Made by a program: the position numbers and the translations under genes. This document shows positions 36,731 through 45,908 of a stretch of 64,000 bases of DNA, piece after piece. Origin of the DNA: UBA1858 sp963976865 (lineage in GTDB: Bacteria; Pseudomonadota; Gammaproteobacteria; UBA4575); contig CAXBLY010000004.1 of assembly GCA_963976865.1 (NCBI GenBank), positions 1-64,000 on the forward strand. The letters are read 5' to 3'. The notes under the pieces were generated by a model. That model did not search any database. It was not told where the DNA came from and worked only from the letters and a program-made list of their open reading frames with translations. Within the stretch, counting starts at the first letter, position 1. Every line of letters begins with the position of its first letter.

Positions 36731-38671
36731 TTAATCAACAGTGCCCAGAGCTTGGAGCCTGTTTTTGATAGGAGGAACTTCTTCAGGATCCACGTAAACA
36801 TCAAATATTTTTGGCCCTGTCTCACTGAGTATTCTGGCAATATCTAATTTCTCAAGATCTTCAGGAGAATGTATCGAATACCCGGAAATACCCATACTCT
36901 GACCCCATTTTACAAAATCCACATTGGGTAAAGTGAAGCCGATCGATTCCCCTGATCCCAGGCGCTGTCCATGCTTGACCATGCCATATTCGGAATCATT
37001 AAGAATAATAAAAACAATATTCAGCTTTTCCTGTAGTGCAACCGTGACATCACCCCCACTCATCAGCATGGAGCCATCACCCGTAATGCACACTGTCGGC
37101 GAATTGGGGCAGGCAAGAGCAGTACCTATGGAAGAGCCAATTGCCCACCCCATGGAACCAAACTCCAGACATGTCCAGAAAATCCCGCCCGAGGTTTCTC
37201 TTCTACCTGAACGACGAGTAGATTGATTCAGCGAATCTATTTCAAATGTATCTCTGCGGTTTCCTACGCGTCGATCATGTGGATGCAGATAGTGAATTGA
37301 CCAGGCCATGCTATTACCTGAATCGCATAGATAACGTGTTCCGGCAGGAAATAGTTTAGGCAATAAATTCATTAGCCTCTGTGGCTTAATTGGCGTTGCA
37401 TTGCTGCGCGTTTTCTCAATCTCTTCCTGCTCCAGCAATAAACGGGGAGCATTTGCAATATTGACGAGTTTAGAAAAATCGATGGTATGTTGACTCGCCG
37501 ACGCATTTGCAGCTGTCAGAGCTGAACCAACACGCAATTTCTCAAGCACCTGAATAAACGTCTTATTTATATTTCCCTGCACATGCAACTGAGCAAGTGG
37601 AGAACGCATTAGATTCTCTTCTGTATCATCGACATGAATCATTCGCTCACCAATAGACTGGACCACTGTCCACGCATTTGTCGCCGTTTCCTGCAGGGAA
37701 GTACCAATGGCAACTATTAAATCCACCTCATCACTGTTGATTAAGTTCATTGCGCTTTTGTGACCACAAAAACCGATCACTCCGCAAAACTGGGGGTGGT
37801 AGGGGCTGATCAGGCCTTTACCATGGGGTGTTGTCACAATAGACACATCCAGCATTAATGCGATGGTAAGAATATTATCTATGGCAGCGGCTGCCCCTTC
37901 GCCTATTAAAAACACGGTCTTCTTGCTAGATACAAGCTTCTTCACGAGTATTGAAATACTCTCGTTATCAACAAGTTCAGATTGCCAAATCAATTTACGT
38001 AAATCATAACTGGGGGCTGTAACTCCGGAAGGCGAACGCATGACATCCAGAGGCACACTTAGATGCGCAGGTCCATTTGGTGCTTTTGTTGCCGCAGTGA
38101 CGGCGGAAACCAGCTTTTGTTCAAATTGATCGACATGTGAAATCAGGCTGCTGTAATGAGTGCAATGCGAAAACATGGCAACCGTATTTATTCCCGTGTC
38201 GGCAGATTCCTGAGTTGCACCTTTACCAAAGTTTGCCAATGAAGTTTGCGCGGTAATCACCAGCAGTGAAGTATGATTATCATGCGCTGAAGCAACGCCA
38301 GTGATCAGATTTGTTGTACCAGGACCCACTGTGCCGCAACACACGCCCAGCTTCCCACTGTTTCGTGCGTAACCATCAGCCATAAAGGCCGCACCCGTTT
38401 CATGCCGGGCAATTACAGCTCGAGGTCCACCTCGACGTTCGCTGCGCGCCAGTGCATTGTACAGGGGCTCGATTGGCCCACCTGGCACACCAAAAACATA
38501 TTCAACCCCAAGCTGCTCCAGATAACTTACCAACAGGTCACCAAGCTCATAGTTCGCCTGAACCAGTGGAGTCACACTTTCACTGGAGGACTTAACTGGC
38601 ACTTCGATTGTTGCCCTGCCCTGTATCAATCGTTTTGTCTGCTCGCTTATTATTCTTGTTGGCGTACTCAT
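36731..38671 (-). CDS. Acetolactate-synthase-like ThDP-dependent enzyme
   Basis: A 646-residue thiamine-diphosphate enzyme with the usual three domains. The N-terminal Pyr domain has VPGGPIEPLYNAL and the cofactor-activating Glu91 in ARHETGAAFMADGYAR. A central nucleotide-like domain lies at about 240-380 (VFLIGEGAAAAIDN). The C-terminal PP domain has the GDGSMLMSGGD...LND ThDP-Mg motif. The family includes acetolactate synthase, glyoxylate carboligase, sulfoacetaldehyde acetyltransferase and decarboxylases. The ~40-residue N-terminal extension and an insertion with a Arg-rich segment (HDRRVGNRRD...STRRSGRRE, near 490-515) are unusual. No small regulatory subunit is adjacent. Same-strand genes downstream are the two citrate-synthase-like proteins, which suggests a pathway that makes or breaks C-C bonds in alpha-keto or CoA-linked acids. 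Confidence 0.75.
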   Translation of the reverse strand: MSTPTRIISEQTKRLIQGRATIEVPVKSSSESVTPLVQANYELGDLLVSYLEQLGVEYVFGVPGGPIEPLYNALARSERRGGPRAVIARHETGAAFMADGYARNSGKLGVCCGTVGPGTTNLITGVASAHDNHTSLLVITAQTSLANFGKGATQESADTGINTVAMFSHCTHYSSLISHVDQFEQKLVSAVTAATKAPNGPAHLSVPLDVMRSPSGVTAPSYDLRKLIWQSELVDNESISILVKKLVSSKKTVFLIGEGAAAAIDNILTIALMLDVSIVTTPHGKGLISPYHPQFCGVIGFCGHKSAMNLINSDEVDLIVAIGTSLQETATNAWTVVQSIGERMIHVDDTEENLMRSPLAQLHVQGNINKTFIQVLEKLRVGSALTAANASASQHTIDFSKLVNIANAPRLLLEQEEIEKTRSNATPIKPQRLMNLLPKLFPAGTRYLCDSGNSMAWSIHYLHPHDRRVGNRRDTFEIDSLNQSTRRSGRRETSGGIFWTCLEFGSMGWAIGSSIGTALACPNSPTVCITGDGSMLMSGGDVTVALQEKLNIVFIILNDSEYGMVKHGQRLGSGESIGFTLPNVDFVKWGQSMGISGYSIHSPEDLEKLDIARILSETGPKIFDVYVDPEEVPPIKNRLQALGTVD

Positions 38672-39314
38672 ATGATTTTTATATGGGTTAGGGAAATATC
38701 AATCTTTCGAGTTAACAAATCACATTAACTATACTGTTGAATTTAAAGCCTTTTCTCATCCTTGTCTTGCAACTCATTATAGATTAGTAAGTTAAGTGAC
38801 TGTTTTAAATCTAATAATAGACCTTCAGAGGATGTTTTGTCTAACTTTTTGTAACTGCGTAGTTTATATAGTTAGATTCTAACAATTGATAATACTAGTC
38901 AATAATTAATTTCAGGCTAGCATTTAAAGATAATTGATTGATATATTTGACATAATATTGGCGCTATTGCACAAATACTGAGCTTAAGAAAGTCTGTGGA
39001 ATTGACGGCATTAATCCACTCAAAGGAAATAACATAGAAAAACAACAGCTTGCAATCTGAATCTATAATTAACTAAAGAAATCTTAATATAAGCAGCGGA
39101 AACAGGCATTTACTTATATTTTGTTCGTTAAGTTATCGATTCGACGCGGAAATCAAACTGCTCACAAAACGAGCTAATGTGAGTATACAGTTCACAATTA
39201 CTGACAAAATCGAGTAAATACATACCATTGCGCCCAGCATTGCAGGCTATCTCACAACAACTTGGAGAGATTTTTATACCATCAATCGGGAAATTCGTTA
39301 CCCTATAGAAATAT
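38672..39314. other. Divergent intergenic region between the ThDP-enzyme gene and mltF
   Basis: About 640 bases, markedly AT-rich. It separates an accessory locus from core genes and must hold promoters in both directions. I see no protein gene, tRNA or convincing terminator in it, and no confident promoter boxes. Confidence 0.45.
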
Positions 39315-40736
39315 ATGTTTCCACGCGCATACCAAAATGTTTTTGTACTTGGCCTCCTCGTTTGGGGTCTTGGCATCATATTGCAGCAGGAAAGTGAAGA
39401 ATTACATACAACCGATCTCGAGAGAATTAAACGCAGCGGTGAAATCAGCATTATCACTCGCAATACACCTACGACTTATTACATTGGTGCCGAAGGCCCG
39501 ACTGGCTTTGAATATGAATTAGCTACCGCGTTTGCACGTTACCTGGGCGTGTACCCAAATGTGATAGTCAGTGATGAATTTTCAAGTATTTTACCCTCCA
39601 TCAGCAGACAATCCGCCAACGTGGCTGCCGCCGGCATCACAGTGACTGAGTCTCGAAAAAAATACGTTAACTTCTCTGATAGTTATCAGGAAATTACTCA
39701 GCTGGTTGTTTACAAGGCCGGCAATAAAAAGCCACGCTCTATTGAAGACCTGAAAGGCGTTACTGTTCATGTCATCAGTGGTAGCAGCCATGAAGAACAG
39801 ATTAACCATCTGCACAAGGAATACGATTTCCTGACCTGGCAGTCTCACGACAAAATTGACATTAGTACCTTGCTGCAAAAAGTCGAAGATGGTGAATTTG
39901 AGTATGCTATCAGCGACTCCAATGACTATGAATTCAACAGAAGATTTCACCCGAAACTGCGAAAAGGTTTCAAAATCAGCCAGAAACAATCGCTTGCCTG
40001 GGTGTTTCCAAAGTCGCGGGATAACTCCATACAGTTAGCCGCTAATGAATTTTTGGCGCAGTCAAAGGAAAATGGTTTCATCAAACGCCTGCACGAAAAA
40101 CACTATAGCCATATTCCAGGACTCAACTACGCGGGTGCGCATACCTTTAGAAAACATATTAACTCTCGTTTAGAGGATCTGATACCTATTTTCAAACAAG
40201 TCGCCGATGAGCAGGATATTGACTGGAGATTTCTGGCTGCAGTGAGCTATCAGGAATCATTATGGAATCCAAAGGCAGTATCACCTACCGGGGTGCGCGG
40301 CCTGATGATGTTAACAAAAAGAACCGCACGCCAACTGGGCATAGAAAACAGGTCAGACCCGGTTAACAGTACCAAAGGTGGTGCCTCGTACCTGATAAAA
40401 CTTAAAAAGAAAATACCTGAGCGAATTGCCGAACCCGATCGAACATGGATGGCACTGGCTGCCTACAATGTAGGCTTCGGGCACCTGGAAGATGCGCGAG
40501 TATTAACTCAAACACGAGGTGGCAACCCGGACCGATGGTCTGATGTGCGTGAATCGCTACCATTGCTGACACAAAAAGAATGGTACAAAAAAACCAAATT
40601 TGGCTATGCCAGGGGACACGAACCAGTACTGTATGTCAGGAATATTCGTAACTACTACGACTTACTGGTCTGGAAGTACAATGAGAACCGGGGCTTACAG
40701 GATACTATTACACGCATCATGCCAAAAGTGATGTAG
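39315..40736 (+). CDS. mltF: Membrane-bound lytic murein transglycosylase F
   Basis: A 473-residue protein anchored by an N-terminal helix or lipoprotein-like signal (VFVLGLLVWGLGIIL). Residues ~40-265 are an extracellular solute-binding domain (ISIITRNTPTTYYIGAEGPTGFEYELATAFA). Residues ~285-460 are the SLT lytic transglycosylase domain with the catalytic Glu in SYQESLWNPKAVSPTGVRGLMML and AAYNVGFGH. MltF cleaves peptidoglycan glycan strands to 1,6-anhydro products. It converges with tadA, the neighbour also seen in E. coli. Confidence 0.93.
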   Translation: MFPRAYQNVFVLGLLVWGLGIILQQESEELHTTDLERIKRSGEISIITRNTPTTYYIGAEGPTGFEYELATAFARYLGVYPNVIVSDEFSSILPSISRQSANVAAAGITVTESRKKYVNFSDSYQEITQLVVYKAGNKKPRSIEDLKGVTVHVISGSSHEEQINHLHKEYDFLTWQSHDKIDISTLLQKVEDGEFEYAISDSNDYEFNRRFHPKLRKGFKISQKQSLAWVFPKSRDNSIQLAANEFLAQSKENGFIKRLHEKHYSHIPGLNYAGAHTFRKHINSRLEDLIPIFKQVADEQDIDWRFLAAVSYQESLWNPKAVSPTGVRGLMMLTKRTARQLGIENRSDPVNSTKGGASYLIKLKKKIPERIAEPDRTWMALAAYNVGFGHLEDARVLTQTRGGNPDRWSDVRESLPLLTQKEWYKKTKFGYARGHEPVLYVRNIRNYYDLLVWKYNENRGLQDTITRIMPKVM

Positions 40737-40737
40737 C

Positions 40738-41217
40738 TTACTTGTTAGTACTCATTCTTCTTTGCCTGAAGAAATTCTGCAACAACTCCCTGCATTCTTT
40801 TTCTAACACACCGCCCTGTACTTTAATTTTATGTAACTGCTTTTCATTATTTATCCAGTCAAAGCAACTTCCGGCGACACCTGTTTTTTCATCATAGGCG
40901 CCAAACACTAATCGTTCTATGCGCGCATGCAGCATAGTACCTGCACACATCATGCAGGGTTCAAGCGTCACATATAATGTTGTGCCTGGCAGACGGTAAT
41001 TATCCATCTTTAATGCCGCATTTCGAATCGCCAGGACTTCAGCATGAGCGCTTGGGTCATTCAAGCTGATAGGTGAGTTATTACCCGTTGAAAGCAACTG
41101 GTTATTTTTGACAAGAATTGCGCCTACTGGCACTTCGTTGTTTTTTTCAGCGACGATTGCTGCATCCAGTGCCTGACGCATCCAGAACTCATCACTAAAA
41201 ACTTCCTCTACTCCCAT
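40738..41217 (-). CDS. tadA: tRNA-specific adenosine deaminase
   Basis: A 159-residue zinc deaminase converting A34 to inosine in tRNA-Arg(ACG). The active site is HAEVLAIRNA (His and catalytic Glu) with PCMMCAG (two zinc Cys), plus VPVGAILVKNNQLL and RIERLVFGAYDEKTG. It starts inside the 3' end of guaA (10-base overlap), so it is translationally coupled. It follows guaA as the distal gene of the guaB-guaA-tadA series. Confidence 0.95.
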   Translation of the reverse strand: MGVEEVFSDEFWMRQALDAAIVAEKNNEVPVGAILVKNNQLLSTGNNSPISLNDPSAHAEVLAIRNAALKMDNYRLPGTTLYVTLEPCMMCAGTMLHARIERLVFGAYDEKTGVAGSCFDWINNEKQLHKIKVQGGVLEKECRELLQNFFRQRRMSTNK

Positions 41218-42797
41218 TCAATTGTCGCTGGAGGTTTGCCTGAAATGTCATAGGCAACTCTTGATATACCGTCTATTTCATTAATGATTCTTCGAGACAC
41301 AAGATCAAGAAACTCATAAGGCAGATGCGCCCAACGTGCTGTCATGAAGTCAATTGTCTCTACTGCACGCAAGGCTACGACATATTGATATTTTCTACCG
41401 TCACCCATGACGCCAACCGATTTAACCGGCAGGAAAACAGTAAAAGCTTGTGAGACCTGGTCATACAGATCATGGTTGCGAAGTTCCTGTATAAATATGT
41501 GGTCGGCACGACGTAGTATATCTGCATACTCTTTTTTAACTTCACCGAGAATTCGTACACCCAGACCAGGACCGGGAAACGGATGACGATGTATCATATT
41601 GTATGGCAAACCAAGTTCATCACCGAGACGCCGAACTTCATCCTTGAACAATTCACGCAAAGGTTCAACAAGAGACAGTTCCATCTCTTCAGGTAACCCA
41701 CCAACATTGTGATGCGACTTAATCAGATGCGCCTTACCTGTTGCAGCAGCAGCTGACTCAATCACATCCGGATAAATTGTTCCTTGCGCCAGCCAGCGCG
41801 CATCTTTTATTTTACGTGCTTCTTCTTCAAAAATTTCGATAAACAGATTGCCAATTTTTTTCCTTTTCAGCTCTGGATCATCAATACCGCTTAAAGCAGA
41901 AAGAAAACGATCTTCAGCATTCACACGAATAACTTTGACTCCCATGTGTTCAGCAAAAGTATCCATCACTTGATCGCCTTCATGTAAACGCAGCAGCCCG
42001 TTATCAACGAATATACAGGTGAGCTGTTTACCTATCGCCTGATGCAGCAATGCAGCCACAACAGATGAGTCTACCCCTCCGGACAAACCCAGAATCACAT
42101 GCTCGACACCAATCTGTTCTTTAACTCTTAGTATTATATCTTCAACAATATTGTCGGCTGTCCAGCTTGCATCACACTGACAGATATTTTTCAAAAATGA
42201 ACGGAGTATTTGCTCGCCACTTTTAGTGTGCGTTACCTCGGGGTGAAATTGTAACCCATAAATATTTTTATCCTCGTTGGCAATGGCCGCATATTCTGCA
42301 TTGTCAGTGCTCGCCAGGGTCACAAACCCTTCTGGCAGTGCTGTTACCTTGTCACCGTGAGACATCCAGACATCCAGCAATTGTTCATTGTTTTTGTTTT
42401 CGCCATCACAGAGATTTGAGAACAGTATTCCTGCCTGTTTAATTACTACCTGGGCAAATCCAAACTCGCGCTGCGAAGACTCACTGACGGTGCCACCCAG
42501 TTTTTTGGCGAGCGCCTGCATGCCATAGCAAATACCTAATACGGGAACGTTCGCAGCCAATACATAGTCCGGCACATAGGGCGTATCTTCCAGCGTGGTA
42601 GATTCAGGCCCTCCTGACAAAATTATTCCCTGTGCTGTTGCAGCAAACTTTTCAGCTTCAGGTGTATCCCAGGAGAAGATTTCACAATAGACACCAATTT
42701 CCCGCACGCGTCGTGCAATTAACTGCGTGTATTGAGAACCGTAATCGAGAATAAGAATGCGTTGCGAATGTATGTCCGCATGATTTGATGATTTCAT
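41208..42797 (-). CDS. guaA: GMP synthase (glutamine-hydrolysing)
   Basis: A 529-residue enzyme making GMP from XMP, ATP and glutamine. The N-terminal class I amidotransferase has the nucleophile in GICYGMQ and GLQFHPEVTHT. The ATP-pyrophosphatase has the PP-loop LSGGVDSSV, and the dimerisation domain ends with the canonical PPATIEWE. It lies downstream of guaB in the usual purine operon arrangement, separated here by a palindromic repeat. Confidence 0.97.
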   Translation of the reverse strand: MKSSNHADIHSQRILILDYGSQYTQLIARRVREIGVYCEIFSWDTPEAEKFAATAQGIILSGGPESTTLEDTPYVPDYVLAANVPVLGICYGMQALAKKLGGTVSESSQREFGFAQVVIKQAGILFSNLCDGENKNNEQLLDVWMSHGDKVTALPEGFVTLASTDNAEYAAIANEDKNIYGLQFHPEVTHTKSGEQILRSFLKNICQCDASWTADNIVEDIILRVKEQIGVEHVILGLSGGVDSSVVAALLHQAIGKQLTCIFVDNGLLRLHEGDQVMDTFAEHMGVKVIRVNAEDRFLSALSGIDDPELKRKKIGNLFIEIFEEEARKIKDARWLAQGTIYPDVIESAAAATGKAHLIKSHHNVGGLPEEMELSLVEPLRELFKDEVRRLGDELGLPYNMIHRHPFPGPGLGVRILGEVKKEYADILRRADHIFIQELRNHDLYDQVSQAFTVFLPVKSVGVMGDGRKYQYVVALRAVETIDFMTARWAHLPYEFLDLVSRRIINEIDGISRVAYDISGKPPATIEWE

Positions 42798-42814
42798 TTA
42801 AGCAGTGCAGTTGC

Positions 42815-42876
42815 AAAAGGGGTCAAAGCCCTATTGGTTTCTATAATAACTTCTAAAAAGGGCTCTGACCCCTTTT
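42815..42876. repeat. REP-like palindrome between guaB and guaA
   Basis: A long interrupted inverted repeat: AAAAGGGGTC-aa-AGCCCT on one side and AGGGCT-ct-GACCCCTTTT on the other, with a ~26-base centre. The GGGGTC.AGCCC element resembles short palindromic repeats dispersed in many gammaproteobacterial genomes and sometimes spread by RAYT transposases; that link is inference, as only one copy is in the window. It would form a strong hairpin in the guaB-guaA transcript and could modulate the ratio of the two messages. Confidence 0.7.
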
Positions 42877-42881
42877 TACTT

Positions 42882-44342
42882 TTAGTCTACGTGATAGTTC
42901 GGCGCTTCCTTGGTAATGGCAACGTCGTGCACATGACTCTCGCGCATGCCTGCCGAAGAGATTTTCACAAATTCTGTTTTAGCATGCATTTCATCAATAT
43001 TATTACAGCCCACGTAGCCCATACTTGAGCGCACACCTCCAAGAAGTTGCTGCAAAATCGATGTGATTGACCCTTTATAGGGTACCCGCCCTTCTATACC
43101 CTCAGGCACCAGTTTGTCTTTTTCCGCCACACCCTCCTGAAAATAACGATCACTTGAACCTTGCTGCATAGCACCGATAGACCCCATACCACGATAGGTT
43201 TTATAAGAACGCCCTTGATACAGTTCTACATCGCCCGGAGATTCTTTGGTCCCTGCAAACAGGCTGCCCACCATAATTGCATTTGCACCTGCGGCGATAG
43301 CCTTGGCAATATCTCCTGAATAACGTATTCCACCATCAGCAATAACAGGAATATTTTTCTTGCTGGCAACGCTTACTACATTATCAATCGCACTTATCTG
43401 TGGAACACCGACACCCGCAACAATTCTGGTCGTACAAATTGAGCCAGGACCGATACCGACTTTTAAAGCATCTGCACCACTTTCTATTAATGCAAGTGCT
43501 GCACTTGCCGTTGCAATATTTCCTCCAATCACCTGGACCTCCGGGTATTTAGCCTTAACACGTTTGACTGTGTCCAAAACAGCCTGAGAATGGCCATGCG
43601 CGGTATCAACCACAATCACGTCTACTTTTGCCTGTATTAACGCATCCACTCTTTCATCAGTACCATTACCCACACCGACCGCCGCACCGGCCCTGAGTTG
43701 GCCTTGCTCGTTTTTACACGCATTTGGATGTTCTGAAGATTTTTGAATGTCCTTGACGGTGATCATTCCTCGCAGCTGAAAGTCTTTATTTACAACCAGA
43801 ACTTTTTCAATACGATGCTTGTGAAGCAGGCTCTGTACCTTATCCAGGCTGGCACCTTCTTCAACTGTCACGAGTCTTTCTTTAGGCGTCATGATGGTGG
43901 ACACAGGCGCATCAAGATGAGTTTCAAATCGAAGGTCACGACTGGTAACAATCCCCAGCAGTTGCTCTTTATCAACCACAGGCACACCCGATATATTATT
44001 TGCTCGCGTGATTTCCAGTACTTCTGAAATACTGACACCAGGTCCCACGGTGATTGGGTCCTTAATCACACCACTCTCATATTTTTTAACGCGGGTCACT
44101 TCATTGGCCTGCATTTCGGCAGACATATTTTTATGGATAATTCCCATGCCGCCCTCTTGCGCCATGGCGATGGCTAAACGACCATCTGTGACCGTATCCA
44201 TGGCCGCAGACAATAAAGGGATATTTAAACGAATCTCACGAGTCAGTTGAGTGCTAAGATCTACATCGCGTGGAAGCACACAAGAATGTGCTGGTACAAG
44301 TAGTACGTCGTCAAATGTAAGTGCTTCCTGAATTATGCGCAT
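42882..44342 (-). CDS. guaB: Inosine-5'-monophosphate dehydrogenase
   Basis: This enzyme oxidises IMP to XMP with NAD, the committed step to guanine nucleotides. About 486 residues: EALTFDDVLLVPAHSCVLP at the start, two CBS domains (about 95-205), the IMP/catalytic loop GPGSICTTR with the active-site Cys, ADGGIRYSGDIAKAIAAGA and YRGMGSIGAMQQGSSDRYF. I chose ATG 44342 (MRIIQEALTFDD), equivalent to the E. coli start; the frame opens 33 codons upstream without homology. Divergent from xseA. Confidence 0.96.
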   Translation of the reverse strand: MRIIQEALTFDDVLLVPAHSCVLPRDVDLSTQLTREIRLNIPLLSAAMDTVTDGRLAIAMAQEGGMGIIHKNMSAEMQANEVTRVKKYESGVIKDPITVGPGVSISEVLEITRANNISGVPVVDKEQLLGIVTSRDLRFETHLDAPVSTIMTPKERLVTVEEGASLDKVQSLLHKHRIEKVLVVNKDFQLRGMITVKDIQKSSEHPNACKNEQGQLRAGAAVGVGNGTDERVDALIQAKVDVIVVDTAHGHSQAVLDTVKRVKAKYPEVQVIGGNIATASAALALIESGADALKVGIGPGSICTTRIVAGVGVPQISAIDNVVSVASKKNIPVIADGGIRYSGDIAKAIAAGANAIMVGSLFAGTKESPGDVELYQGRSYKTYRGMGSIGAMQQGSSDRYFQEGVAEKDKLVPEGIEGRVPYKGSITSILQQLLGGVRSSMGYVGCNNIDEMHAKTEFVKISSAGMRESHVHDVAITKEAPNYHVD

Positions 44343-44441
44343 TTCGATGTCCGGTGTTCGAGATGGCGGCCAATTATAGAGACTGACCTCAACAGGGTAA
44401 ACTGCTAGCAAGTAATATATAACACCTCCACAGATGAACAA

Positions 44442-45842
44442 ATGGCAACCAATATGACAGATACTCGTGAAATTTTTTCAGTTTCCGAGATAAACCAGCA
44501 AATAAAACACGCGATTGCAGCAAATTTTGCTTTATTGTGGGTCGAAGGCGAAATCTCGAATTTAGCCCGTCCGGCCTCTGGCCATCTGTATTTCTCAATT
44601 AAAGATAAAAACGCTCAGTTACGCTGCGTTATGTTTCGAAACAGTAATTCGCGTGTGCCTTTTGAGATCACCAATGGCCTGCAAGTCATTATTCGTGCTA
44701 AAGCCAGCGTGTATGAAGCCAGGGGTGATCTGCAGCTCATTGTAGATGGCATGGAAGAGGCAGGCTTTGGCGCCTTGCAGAGACAATTTGAGGCCTTAAA
44801 AAATAAACTATTCCAGGAAGGCTTATTTGATGAAGCAGCGAAAAAAGAAATCCCGCCTTTCCCTTCAGAAATTGCCATTATTACTTCACCTACCGGTGCT
44901 GCTGTAAAAGATTATCTGAAAATAGCGCAACGCCGTTATCCGCACTGTAAAAAAACGATTTATTCTGTACCTGTGCAGGGTGATCAGGCAGCCGCAGCAA
45001 TATGCAGCGCAATACATGCGGCTAATATTCACGCAAAAGCTGATGTGATTGTATTAATCAGAGGCGGAGGATCAATAGAAGATTTGTGGTCATTTAATGA
45101 TGAATCACTCGCCAGAGCGATTGCAGATTCCAGCATTCCTGTCGTTTCGGGCATTGGTCATGAAATTGATTATACGATCGCAGATTTTGTTGCCGACTTA
45201 CGCGCACCGACGCCTTCTGCGGCAGCCGAATTAACCTGCCCTGACACTGAAGTACTGCAAACCATGCTAGCCAACACTCAACAGACCTTGAGAAAACTGT
45301 CTATCGAGCTAATCAATACCTACTCACAAAGCATCGACTGGCTCTCTCGACGATTACAGCGCACCCATCCATCCACTATCATTACTATTCAGCAGCTGTC
45401 ACTACAGAGGCTGGCAGACCGCTTACAGCGCAGCACACTGGTTTACGCCAAAGATAGCCAGCATAGGTTACAGAATTTATATCATCGTCTGCATAATCAG
45501 TCCCCACAAAAGCTGTTAACCAGCCAACAAACCTTAGCCAGCACACTCCAGTCCCGTTTACGTGAAGCAATCCATCACCAGCTTAACCAGTTGAACCACA
45601 AACTCCAGTTATGTGCCACGACCATGAATGCTGTGAGTCCACTAAACACCTTGCAACGTGGCTATTCCATCACCACAAAAAACAATCAGTCATCGGACGT
45701 TGTCAGTCACTATTCTCAAGTCAAAAAAGGTGATCAATTAACAACCCATCTCGCTTCTGGAGAAGTCATAAGTCGTGTAGAATCAACAGGTTCTAAAAAT
45801 ATAATCGATAAATCTTCAACATCCAACAAAGATCAAAATTAA
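44442..45842 (+). CDS. xseA: Exodeoxyribonuclease VII large subunit
   Basis: A 466-residue subunit of the single-strand-specific exonuclease VII. The N-terminal OB-fold has FSVSEINQQIKHAIAANFALLWVEGEISNLARPASGHLYFSIKD. The catalytic core has ITSPTGAAVKDYLKIAQRRYP, DVIVLIRGGGSIEDLWSFNDE and VVSGIGHEIDYTIADFVADLRAPTPSAAAEL. A long coiled-coil follows (about 270-410), and the C-terminal LQRGYSI strand. The arrangement divergent from guaB is the same as in E. coli. The small subunit XseB is not in the window. Confidence 0.96.
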   Translation: MATNMTDTREIFSVSEINQQIKHAIAANFALLWVEGEISNLARPASGHLYFSIKDKNAQLRCVMFRNSNSRVPFEITNGLQVIIRAKASVYEARGDLQLIVDGMEEAGFGALQRQFEALKNKLFQEGLFDEAAKKEIPPFPSEIAIITSPTGAAVKDYLKIAQRRYPHCKKTIYSVPVQGDQAAAAICSAIHAANIHAKADVIVLIRGGGSIEDLWSFNDESLARAIADSSIPVVSGIGHEIDYTIADFVADLRAPTPSAAAELTCPDTEVLQTMLANTQQTLRKLSIELINTYSQSIDWLSRRLQRTHPSTIITIQQLSLQRLADRLQRSTLVYAKDSQHRLQNLYHRLHNQSPQKLLTSQQTLASTLQSRLREAIHHQLNQLNHKLQLCATTMNAVSPLNTLQRGYSITTKNNQSSDVVSHYSQVKKGDQLTTHLASGEVISRVESTGSKNIIDKSSTSNKDQN

Positions 45843-45908
45843 CTAATTTCTTGCAACGACGTATTTATTCTGATAATAAAGCGGGCTTCTTTTATTAGGG
45901 CTAACAAC

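Noticed and set aside
36731..38671. Biosynthetic acetolactate synthase (ilvB/ilvI)
   Set aside because: No small regulatory subunit and no ilv genes are adjacent, and the neighbours are citrate-synthase-like; the general ThDP call is safer.
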